Source of the DNA: Lunularia cruciata
Lineage: Eukaryota > Streptophyta > Marchantiopsida > Lunulariales > Lunulariaceae
Assembly (NCBI GenBank): GCA_948567375.1
Contig: OX419757.1
Location: 4,216,001 to 4,280,000 of the forward strand
Reading direction: 5' to 3'
Length of the DNA stretch: 64,000 nucleotides
Numbering within the stretch: position 1 is the stretch's first letter; each line of letters begins with the position of its first letter. The translations under genes and the position numbers were made by a program. Shown in pieces: positions 23,433 to 34,900 of this stretch. A model generated the notes under the pieces. That model ran no database searches. It saw only the letters and a program-made list of their open reading frames with translations, and was not told the DNA's origin.

Positions 23433-24889
23433 AAGGATCAAAACACCTAGAAAGCTGTCTTTCACAACAAGCAGACTATGTGCCCATACTGCCCTCAGTA
23501 CTCAACAACCTTTAGGAGGGAGAACTTACAAGCCAGACTATGTCAGATATCTCATCCAAAGTAATCTGCCCTGCTCCATGTAAAGAACCGATGGCAGTGG
23601 GCTCCCTCCAGTTTCACGACGTAGGTCAATCATCCCAACTGGAGATCTCTGAGGATTCTGGACAGTAAGGCAGAAACCGAGCGCAGTAGTCCAGTGCATT
23701 GCGTCAATCCGATGATATCGATCCAAGCATTCTGACATCGAGAGGATAAAAAAGTATTGCTCAGACATCGAACGAACATTAACATTGTTAATTTTATTCA
23801 TTGCTGTTCCAATTGCGGTACAAAATTACAACAGTTCCACCTCCCAGACAGCTGTCCGATTGAATCGAGAATCCCTCATATCCTGACTACTTAGGAAGGA
23901 AAATGCCATTGATATATTAACGACTATATCATATCGTTCCAGAGCACATGGACAGTACGAACCACTTGTTCCTGACACATGGAGAATTTCTCTGATGCAA
24001 CTATACCTTCAGCTACTGATCAGAATGATTTTCTAGTGTAACCTGATAAATGACTAGCGTACTATCTCCAACTACTTCAGTTGACCTGTGACCTCTCCCT
24101 GGTGTTAGTACCGCTGTTGGATCACCGTCCGTCAACTGGATAAAGACATTGGGATACCACCACTGCTGCTGGACTAAATGTGTAGTTCCCAAGAGCAGGT
24201 AGGGATCGCCACTACATGCGTCAAGGTAACAATCAATGACAGAAAACTGCTGGCCCGATATACATGTTGCAACAATCGACGCGGATACAGACATACCTAT
24301 TAATACAATCAGCTCTGTAGAAGGTTGGGACAAACAAAACTAAAGCCCCCAGAGAGTAGTTCGAGATAGAATGAACTCGTGACCCGTGTTCAGCTGGGTA
24401 GAAATGTAAAATCTCCGGAGTAATCGACTCAATATATCCACGACCACAAAGAGGAACTCTAGTTGTAGACCAGCAGCATAAATCGTATGCGGGCATGAGT
24501 ATTCCTCTACTTACTTTCAGTACTTCCCACAAAAGACAGTCGATTCAGTAGGGGCACAGTCTCAGAAACACCGCACCAGAAAGTCTCATTTCCCAAAACA
24601 GTGTCTTGCAGAGTCGTTCATCCTCGCCAAATTCTTCACATCTTTCGCACTCCCCCCGAGATTACTCGTGTTGTGGACTAAGCCAAAAGAAAGTTCAGGA
24701 AAAAAGGCTTTTGAACCGCTTCCATCTATGCATCAACTTTCACTGATATCTTGAGTACTGGAAATTAGAACCCGTTGTGAACAACGCGATTCCATACCCA
24801 CAACTGACTCTCATATTAGACTGTAACATATCCTCTAACTGGAGTACAGAACCCGTTGTGACCGACCAAGTTCCATACTTCTGTGATTG
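23433..24889. other. Downstream of HHP gene; one weak ORF candidate
   Basis: Mostly unassigned sequence. Two overlapping minus-strand frames occur at 24,233-24,532 and 24,013-24,333. Several repeats of an AGAACCCGTTGTG unit begin at about 24,767 and belong to the repeat family described further on. Confidence 0.35.
24013..24333 (-). CDS. Hypothetical small protein (doubtful)
   Basis: A 106-codon frame with a hydrophobic start (LIVLIGMSVSASIVATCISG) and a protein-like remainder rich in mixed polar and aromatic residues (LLLGTTHLVQQQWWYPNV). It belongs to no family I recognise. I could not join it to the overlapping upstream frame in correct phase with a plausible GT-AG pair. It may well be chance; expression data would decide. 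Confidence 0.2.
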   Translation of the reverse strand: MSQPSTELIVLIGMSVSASIVATCISGQQFSVIDCYLDACSGDPYLLLGTTHLVQQQWWYPNVFIQLTDGDPTAVLTPGRGHRSTEVVGDSTLVIYQVTLENHSDQ

Positions 24890-26360
24890 AAGACAGAACC
24901 TATTGTAAACAACCCAGTTCAATACCCACGTCTGACAGCTGACATATAATGGTAACCCAGTAAAGATCGTCATAACTATCAATTACATGCAGTAAGCATG
25001 CGTAAGTCTGCATAGAGGGGTTAGCATGATCTTTGCGATGCATCGGTACATGCAGTACATCGTGAGTGTGAGCAAGTGCCTTGAGAGCAAAGCACGACGT
25101 TGTGGCTGCATGAAAATGTTAGTGCATGGGACATGAACCGCCCGAGCCTCAAAAAACCCTGGAGACGTCCCCGGAGCGAGTGTTTTAAGGACTGGGGCTA
25201 ACCTCTGCATGCTCTATGTTAGCATGAGTCTCACAACACTACAGAAACAAAATAAGGAAGAATCAGTCTTTGGATATTGAGTCTGCTCGAAAGTACCCAC
25301 GACTTTGTCAGTGCACTGCTGGGTGTCAAGATAACTGGATGCAATGCAAGTATCTCCTGTCCTGAGCTTCTGTTCTTTTGCTCGTGAATGCCAAGGAATA
25401 TCTGTAACATAGTGACACTCGACTGCAACATGGTAAAAAGTCTTCAGAATTGTCAGTTACACAGAGAGGTAAGCATGCGTACGTTGATTATCCAAGGTGT
25501 AATAACTATATATCACAAATAAGAGCAGAAGCCGTTCGCAGAAAAGGGAATCCAAACCCACTTAGCACCGAATCAATGCCAAGTGCAGACATGCAGATGG
25601 AAGCCAGGAAATGCATGCAAGAACGGATGAACATGGAGGAGAAGTTGACCTAATCAAGTAAACGCATGCAAGGATAAGCAAGTAGGAACTAACAGAGAAT
25701 ATAAGCGAAATCGATCTAAAGCAGAAACGAACATTGATACATGTCATGGGCATAACATATTTGAGCAACGGGATCAGAAGCCGTTCGGAGAACGTGGGAT
25801 CCAGAACCCATTTAGTATAACATGTTGATTTATTCCATGAGCATACAGAACCCGTTGTAAGCAACCTGGTTCCATGCCCACGTCTGACTGGACTGGACCG
25901 ACTCTGACACATGATGGTAAAGATCGTCATAGCTATGAATTACATAGAGAGGTCAGCATGCGTAAATCTGCAGTGTTAGCATGATGTTTATGATGCACCG
26001 GTACCTACATTGTGGGTGTGACCAAGTGTAACCTTGAGAGCGAAGTATGATTTAGCAACGGCATGAAAATGTTAGAGCACAGTACAGGAACTGCACGACT
26101 CTCATAAGATTATGAGACTGTCCCCGGAGCGAATGTATGAGGATGGGGATGAACCCCTACATGCTCAATGTCAGCATGAGTCTTTCAACACTACAAAACA
26201 CAATATGGAAGAAGCAAGACTTTTCGTTGTAAGTCTGCACGAGAATACACGCGACTTCATCAGTGCCCTGTTGGGGTGTCGAGTTAGCTGGATGAATTGC
26301 CAGTACTTCCTCTCCCGTGTTTCTGTTCGTTTGCTCGTGAGTACCAAGGCAAACTCGGTT
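24890..26360. repeat. Diverged tandem duplication, period about 950 bp
   Basis: The segment 24,890-25,410 recurs at 25,842-26,360. Shared landmarks in order are CAGAACC-TTGTAA, AAGATCGTCATA, TTAGCATGAT, GCATGAAAATGTTAG, CCCCGGAGCGA, GTCAGCATGAGTCT or its TTAGCATGAGTCT version, and TTTGCTCGTGA. Offsets run between about 950 and 957. Identity is roughly three quarters. Open frames are not preserved between copies, so I read it as non-coding. The stretch between the shared parts (25,440-25,840) carries AGAAGCCGTTCG motifs twice, which also occur in the ELL-like gene's sixth intron. Confidence 0.7.
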
Positions 26361-28843
26361 CTTCCTGAAAAGTGGTGCTCAAACAAAACCATCGAGGAGA
26401 TGAGGGGTAGCGAGGCCAGTATTAGCTGTAGCTTTCCTTTGACAGCGGACAACTTTCAATATCTAGCATGTATAACACCAAAATGGCAGAGGAAAAACCC
26501 AGAGTCAAGCAGTCGGGCGGCAAGATGAGAGTGAGTAACTGACCTGTATATCACCTACAGGGTCAGTAGTGGAAAACATACCTTTTAGAGTAACCTGTAG
26601 GGTGAAGAGGATACTTCAAAAGCAGAAAAGAACAGCAGCCAGTATGCTACGTGTAAGGAATAATAGAGAAACTTCGAAGCACTAACACTGCAGGTAGAGA
26701 ATAGGATTCAGAAGGCATAGAACATCATTCGCTTGCAATGCTGGAAGCATTGCAAGCGAATGATGTTAGTGAGAGCGAGCAGTATGCCTCATATATCAAA
26801 AGAAACCATTCGACTGAAAGACTGCCGTCGGCCAGCGGGGAGAATGGCATAACAGCTTGAACCATAGATGTAGCGTCTTATTTATTTTCCGTCTGTAAGT
26901 CCTAAGACGAATGAAACCTTCAATCCCAAGGTTAGAGGATCACTCAGGATGTATTGGAGATGCATGTAGGGAAAGCCAGAACAGAAAAGCTGAAAGTTGA
27001 AAGCTGAAAGTACATGTTAGAAAAATCATGCAAAAGAGTAAAGAATGTTATCAGGGAAATATAATAAACGTACAAAGTACTATTTCAGGATCGAATGGCA
27101 TCGCAGGCTGTATAAGGTGTGAAAAATTGATACATTGGATCGCTGTCTTTATCACATATGAGCATGACATAGCATACGATATCTACAGTGATATACGTTA
27201 TGTAATACGTCATGTAATAAAAGAAGCGTGCCCTGCAGAACACGGCGCTGCGGAAAAACAGAGGATGCAGGTGAAAATGGAGGAAAACCATCGAGCAAGT
27301 AAGAAGATTCAGTGGAAAGCTATCCACTTACCTATTAAATAAAAAGAGCTGTATAACGTGAACAGCATAGAAGGTTGTACACAAACAACAAGGGTGCAGA
27401 TCGTACCTGTTGCTCCTAAGAGTGAGATTCTTAGGACAGAAAGATACTCCTTTAGCCAAATAAGAACTTCCCCAAAAAGTATGCATGACATGATCTCAAA
27501 CAATCAGAAAGCGAGGATATAGTCTCTTCCATATGATACGGTGTGATTGCTGCAAGATGCCCTTACGTCACGGACCTCTCTTATAAAGTTGAATCTCTGC
27601 TCTGAGCACAACGAGAATAGTTTAAAACTTATGTTTCAGAAGACATTCCTAGTAATGCCCCTGAACCACAAACCTTTGTGTAGAACATGGTATAGATCTT
27701 TTGGACTCCTATACAATATACAGAGTATGCTCCAACGACAATCTTAAGTACTTGGCAACATCATTTCCTGCTCTGTTCGACATATTATTACGGCAGACAT
27801 ATGTATCATAATTGGATGGCAGAGCAGTATCAATGAGCTCACCTTAGAGACAGCGTCGTCTGGTGCAGTCCTTCAACTAGATTGTTGCAGAACGTTCCCT
27901 CTATTCTTTTCCATGTGGCATGGCCAGTAAGTTGTCCTTTCCCATGTTCTTCATCTCAAGAAACGCCAGGAGCCAGAGAAAGGGCCAGAAACTTCTTGCT
28001 AGAACATCCTCTTCCGGAAGGTTAAGTCACAGATCGCGTCCAGTCCTCTTTGTTTTCAAAAGGGGATGTTGAGTAGCACAAAAGGTCTAAATTTGAGAAC
28101 TAGACCGTGACGCCATTAAGAAGCTCAGTCCCTATACTGGAGTACATCGACTACTGCTTGGTGGATAAAATAACATCATTCACGATGATAGGCTCCGACA
28201 TCATGCGTTTTGCACAAGAAAACACAGATCCTTCATTCTCACAAAACCGTCCACATACGCTATATTTCTACTAGTTCCTGCATAAGAAAAACTTGCGCCA
28301 GTGTTGTCAGATCGCAGACGAGGGAAGCATACCGGTGTGACAGATGTGAAATGGTTGAAAGAATTCCAATTAATTTAGATATTTCAAATACATCAACTAG
28401 ACAGAGAAATTCGGTGTTACGTTGTTTGGACTGGTGGCTTGGACATAACACCAATTAAAAACGCCTAATATCACAAATAAACAATAGCGGACTTTACAAC
28501 GATGCTTTGACTTGCTTGGCGGGGTGTCACAATTGAATTAAGAAGAGTTGCTTGAAGCTGGTCTATAATAGACGTATGAAACTCACGTGAAAAGCTGCAG
28601 CGGGAACGACAGAAAGCATCCAATGCATTTCGTCAGTTCACATATTAATTACATATAAGAGGTCAGGACTTACAGTAAGTTGATCCGTTCTCCCTGTTGG
28701 CGTAGACCAAAACAGGGCAACCGAAGATATAAGCAAAGAGGCTAACATTCTACAGGGTTGTAGGTTCGGAGTGTACCACAGATTATCACTCATCCATTCC
28801 TCCAGTAAATGCTTTGGTATGTGTTTATGCAGAATTACAAAAA
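26361..28843. other. Intergenic region downstream of the ELL-like gene
   Basis: No recognisable gene. It contains the long perfect hairpin at 26,721-26,767 and otherwise unassigned sequence. Short frames at 27,028-27,342 and 28,210-28,458 on both strands look like chance. Confidence 0.45.
26721..26767. repeat. Perfect hairpin, 22-bp arms with 3-nt loop
   Basis: Left arm 26,721-26,742 (begins AACATCATTCGCTTGC) and right arm 26,746-26,767 are exact reverse complements around GGA. The loop is too small for a typical microRNA precursor. It is more likely a recent local inverted duplication or a fold-back element. Confidence 0.9.
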
Positions 28844-28849
28844 TTTATT
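28844..28849 (-). promoter_or_regulatory. Candidate poly(A) signal of the ELL-like gene
   Basis: AATAAA on the minus strand, about 80 nt downstream of the stop codon at 28,931-28,933, at a suitable place for the 3' end of the transcript. Confidence 0.5.
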
Positions 28850-28930
28850 AATCACTCACTCAGGCGAAAAAATTCCCGCTCTACAATTTGATTCTAACTT
28901 AAGGACTAAGTAGCATTAAAGTTTAAAACA

Positions 28931-31900
28931 TTAGCCTTGACCCACTTTGTCGCGATACTCTTTGCAACGCTTCTTTATCACCTGTGCAGAGAAACACAGG
29001 AAGTGGGACTATTATCAGTTGAGACTGAGGCGCATCAAGAAGATATATCGCATGGCTCATATGTGAACCTGAGATTCTACAATCTGCAATTCAAAGACTT
29101 AAGCGAATACGTACCCCAAGCTCAATATGCAGTATATTGAATGTCTTCTGCATACGCTTGAACCTCTGAATTATCACAACAAACGCCATCACAAAAATCA
29201 AACTCCTCGACTTAACGATGTTATTGCTATATGTCACACAATTATAATACTCAGCTTCAGATAAAAGCAACAGCTGTACTGATTGTGAGCATACCTTACG
29301 ACACTGGTAGTAGGCCCTTCTGATGTTCTGATAAATGAACTGAAGTCTCTTCCTATCATCAGCAGCTTTTGCCGCATTCATATTTGTTGCCAATTCTTGG
29401 AAATCGTCCCTGGAAACAAATGAAGGATTATTAGTTCATGATTACTAGGAAACGGGATCTAAATGACCATTGAAAGAACGGGCGCCTTAAGAAGCAGGTG
29501 ATAATTAGCACTTCCATTTGAACTTGCACTTTACATTTTACTCTTTACTCCATATGTTGTAGAGTGGCTGTACGTAACGCCGTCAATTTGTTGTATGTTC
29601 GTTTCTGTCATTTCACTTTGAAGCACAATTTTCCAAAACGTTTAAGCTGGGAATTGAAATGTAACTGTTATTTCGGACCAAAATGGATTGAGATACTTCA
29701 GATCAATATATAATGTCAATATAAATTTACATCACTTATTTATATCAATATCCACTTAGGCATGACCGTTATCCGGGGTTACTACGGGTGAAGGACGTCT
29801 ACATATACATACCTGTCGCTCTCGAGACAAGTGTTTAGTTTCTTATAGCAGTGATATTTCTCAGTGTACTCCTTCCGGTACTCATGATACCTGCATGCCA
29901 AACCACCGGGTGTCAACACGTTGATCACTCAAATGATTATACAAAAGAGTACGCTCTCAACATCAGAAAGTAGTCTCACATCACATGGAACTATATAAAG
30001 AAGAGCTATGACCGACATTCACTGCTAGGCAATTCGGACGACAACGACTGCAAGAAATTTTGGACTAATACTCACTGCTCGTGGCTCCTAATAGGACCCT
30101 TCAAATCCGGGTTTTTCTTTTCATACACAGCGAACCAATCTCCCCCATCGCTTTGACTTGTTTTCCTTACTCCATTTGTCTGAGAAAGATCTGTTCCCGA
30201 AGTTTCCCTCTTGGAGCCTGGGCCAAGTAAACCAGCCGTTGTTCTTTGGTCTACAACAGCCCTTCTTTCCATGTCTAAAGTTATCCTATCAGCACCTTCT
30301 TGTACCTTACTCTTTGCCCTACCATTCTCTATTATAGGCTTAATATTATTCATGGCTGCTAACTGAGTCCAACTCTCTGCGAAATTCCCCTTCACTACTT
30401 CCATACTTGAAGACTTCATAGCATCAAAGACAGGAGCTGCCTTCTCCCGTTTGTTGATTTCTGATTCTCCTCGACCAATTGAAGCAGCAACTGGAGCTGA
30501 AATTTGAGGTGCCACCGGTCTTTTGGGAGGTCTTCCAGCATCAAGCATCCCACTATCTTCGGCTGCTCGTTTGCCATTCTTCCCCTCAAATGACTTCTCG
30601 CCTTGATCACCAAAAGAGTTTCTGCTTCTGTTTGTCTCCACTTGTCGATCCGACCTATCTTCTCCAAAAGTTGCTGGTTTGTGAGGTCCTGGAGGTGGTC
30701 GAACTACCTCTCTAGCTGGCACTGGTACATCAATTTTAGTCACCTGCTTCTTAGCCTCGACTGAAACCGGCTTTCTCAAGTCTGCTCCTTGCTTTCCCAC
30801 TTTCCTCGGTTTCTCCTTATCCTTGTCGGGGCTAATGTTCGCCTTGCTTGGTACCTGCCTAGCTGGAACGTCAGAAGACTCCCGCCATTTTACAGCCTCG
30901 TTACGCGATATCTCCTTAGCCTTCAAATCCTCTCCTGCCACAATATCTCTCAGCTCACCTAGCTCTAGGTCAGCGGTCATGCGTGATTCCTTCTCCTTCT
31001 CCTTCTCCTTAGCTGTCGACTCAGTTTGTGGGTCGGCTTCATTGCCAGCCCTACTGACTGACTCCATATCCTTGGGTGATTTTCGCCATGAATCCCCAAC
31101 CCTTGACATCCTCTTTTGAGGGTCTGCATCCTTGCAGGACTTATCTCCCGATTCAGAGACTGATGGAAGATCAGGTCTCCGAAGGTTCTCCAGTTTCTCG
31201 GATGTCCTCTTGACCTGCTTTGTTTCTCTAGCAGGTCTATTCAACACATTCCCGTCCCTCTCTCTGGTTGATCCACTATTCTGGTCAACCTCTTTCAAAC
31301 GTCCAGTTGCCTCCATATCTTTTCCGGGCTTGCCAAGCAGTCCGGCATCCCTATTGTGCTCCCGGTTGAATCTTCGCTGTATATCCGGTCTCTCACATCC
31401 CTCGACATCACGGCTTGTCTGATCAACATCTATAGTCATAGACTCCTTCATGTCCGTTCCTCTAACCACACCATAATCTTCTGTTACTCTGGATGGTCTC
31501 CCAGCTCCTTCCATATTCTTGGCCTGTGTTTCCATCTCTATAGAATGTTTTGCAGAGTTTCTGGTTGCTTGTGCTTCTCCAAATCTATTTGATCGCGCAG
31601 GAGGTCTAGGGGGACCTGTCTCTACAGATTTTTCTGGTATTTCACCCGATTCGATAGCCTTGCTAAACCTGCTTGAAGATTCTATCTCTTTCGGAACCCC
31701 TAGTTTCTTCAACTCGGCTACTCCTTTCGGCTTGTTGATCATTTCCCGCTGAATTCGAGGACGAACTTGATCCAAACCATCTCGTGACAAGGGTGGAGTC
31801 CCGAGGAGAGACTTCTGTACCTCTGCTTTCAGAGGTATCCCTGGCTTGAGCAGGGCTGGGGAACTAGAGCTTTCTTTTGCGGACATTGCATCAGTCAGAT

Positions 31901-34900
31901 CTCGTCCCTTATATGAGGCCTGCAAATTTCCAGCATCAAACTTGCTTTCCCTGTCGTTTTTGTCAAGTGGTTCGGCACTCTTGGGTCCAGCTAGACCTTT
32001 ACTTTTCAGAGTTGAGACAATCTCCGCTACATCATTCTTTTTCTCATAGACATCAGAGCTCTTCTCTTCTTCTGTCTGATCTCCTTTAATTCTAGCTCTT
32101 CTCACACCACTTGTTTCAGCCCTAGTCTCGTGCTCCTCGATGCTGTGATCTGACTCCGAACCACCTTTAGGCAGCAGAGCAGCCTCGGGAGCATTATTAA
32201 GCGTCAGTTCTTTGACTTCTTCCTCTTCAAGTACTGCTTCGGGTATTATGACTGGTACTTCACAGATGTCATCCTTCATAGATTCAGCGGGAGAAGCTTC
32301 ACCTAATTCTTGGGGTGAGTGACTTCCTCCGTCATCTCCTCCCCCATCTTCCCCATCTCCCCCGTCACAGGAGATAACGTCAATATCTACCTCCATATTA
32401 TCCATTGCCCCCAGACAGTCAATTTTTTCAGCGCTAACAGGCGCAGGCAGCTTCCTGACCTCCTCACCGTCACCTATATCTACATCTTCCGACTCATGAG
32501 GGCTCATGATTACATCTGTTGTCTTTGGCTTCTGTTTTCTATGGTGGTCCTTGATCCGAGAAGCCTGCTTTTGTGCTTTGCTCCCTTGCCGTTGAATAGA
32601 AGAACCCTTGATGTCTTTAGACTTCACCTTCAGTTTGGAACCTTCTGTTATGTTGGCACCTGGATTGTCTTCATCATCACTTACAATATTAACCTCCTCG
32701 TCCTCCTTCTCCTCCTCACTTGCACTGCTGCTGCTGCCATCACTGTCGCTATCGCTGTCGCTATCACTTCCACTCCCGCTCCCACTTCCACTTCCACTCC
32801 CACTCCCACTTCCACTGTTGGTATCACTATCACTATCGCTACCACTAGAGCTATCACTCCCATCACTGGTCTCTTTCTTGATGTCAGCTCCATGAGATGT
32901 AGGTGAATTTCTGGGGTCTTCAGGGGCTGTGTCCAATCCAAGTGATTTTTCCCTGAGCTCAATTTCAGGGGATCCAACAAGTGGACTCTCATCCCCTCCT
33001 ATATCTACATGGTCTACTTCCACAAGCTCTAGACCGGCAGAAGGCTCTGTATTACTCTTCCCTACTACACTCTGACTCCGAGAATCAGAATCAACTCTTG
33101 GTTTCTCCTGTCCTGTCGGTAGAGACCTCTCAGCGTACTTCTCTCCTGCTTTCCTAATTGCCCTGCTCACAACGTTTTCACCACCTCTTTGTAGTGAATG
33201 AGGAACTCGATTCATCCCATCAGTCCTCTTCATGTCGTGCTGAGCTGCTGCACTGTTCTCTCCAGCTATTTCTCCGGGACACCCTGTATCTTGTGGCACT
33301 TCTTGAGTATTTTCCACAAGCGGAGGAGAATCTGCTAGAGGGGAATCAACGGCTGGCGTGTCTGGAGAGCTGCAATCACTCCACCATCAGAGGCTTCACT
33401 TTCACACGGGAATGAAAAACTGATCAACCTAACAGGAACTCTATCCAGTTGAACGTTTTAATCCGTTCTCATTTTAAGTCTCTCGTGTCTCTTAAAACTT
33501 GCTGAAGACACATATAGATTCTCAGACATGGAAGTTCTCGTGCAACTAAAACAGATTGATACATCAACCAACTGCATTGGCTTTGCGTGCAGACGTCACT
33601 CAACGAAAAGCTCAACACCAACATTCGACTCGGCAGACTGACCTTCCGCTTCCCGGAGAAGGTTTAGCAAAACCTCCTTTCTCAACACCCTCCTGTAGCA
33701 AATACTTCCCAGGTGCAAAGTATTTAGCAACCTGCAAAAACAGAATATTTATCTGGCTCAGCAAATTAAAACAGAATAAGAAACATGCCCACTAGTCTCC
33801 CATCTGCAGCCTTCAGGGTTCAGGACATATGGATTAGTTCCAGGTGCTGGAACAAGGGTTTGCCTCCTGGAATCGACGCTCGGGGCTTGCACACATTTCC
33901 GACTGGCATCAGGGACAAGATTTCTTATAGAGTTTTCCCATCTTTTAAGGCAGTAGCAAGGGACTTGCACACATTCCCGATTAGCATCAGCGAACTGGTT
34001 TCTCATAAAGTTCTCCCAGCTTTAAAAGGAACAAAGGACTAGGAAGCGATTTTATCAGTTGGTGATAAATCCACTGATGAATCCGCTCCTCAAGACTACC
34101 TTACTGTCTCCATGGGTAGGGGAAACCACAATTCATCGCACAGCTTCGACTAAGTTCTCAACAACTTTGCATTGAGACCCGGGACGACAGGAGAAAATAG
34201 CGAGGGACTTGGGATGGTGCCCTATATGAGTCCAAACTGTGGTGGAATATGAACATCTGGCGCTGCTCATCTGTCCTGAATTTCGTGATTTCCGCAGACA
34301 ACTCCAAATCAACACCGATAATCTCCTGCGCTCCTACTAATGGCACCACGGAAGCTTTTGGGAACTAACTTGGAATTTGGAGGGCATATACGGAAAAGAT
34401 ATATAGGTACATGAGAACAGAAGCCGTTCTGGGAACGGGTTATCCAGAACTCATGAAGTGCAAATGATCGGTAAGTAAGATGTACATGATTCACAATGCT
34501 AGAATAGTGAGAAATCCATAATGTAGAATGCATCGAATGTAACTTGAAGCAAAGGAACTTTAAGCAAAGGCATAATTGCAATAAAAAATATGCAGGAACG
34601 GATACAAACTGAAGTCGACATGACCTAAGCAAGTAAATACAGATTGAAACATAAGCGAAATCGATAGAAAGCAGAAGCGAAAATCGACATATTCCATGAA
34701 CAGCATCTACCGTGAAATGGCATGCATCATGTAAGAAAGGAAGCGAGCTTTCTCGAGCAGAAACAGATGATGCAGCTGAGGCGGAAAGCAGAGAGGAAAC
34801 CATCGACCGAGTAGGAAGATACAATAGAAACCCAGGGACAGCATTTGAACAAGTAGGGAAACATATTACGTAATGGAATATGGAACCCGTTGTAACACTA

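Noticed and set aside
26112-26528. 138-codon plus-strand frame
   Set aside because: It sits in the second copy of the tandem duplication, and the first copy does not keep the frame, so coding is unlikely.
26721-26767. microRNA gene
   Set aside because: The 3-nt loop and perfect 22-bp stem without lower stem do not fit a plant microRNA precursor.
32319-32906. 195-codon plus-strand frame opposite the ELL-like gene
   Set aside because: Antisense shadow of the Ser/Asp-rich exon; its Thr/Pro repeats are the complement of the coding repeat.
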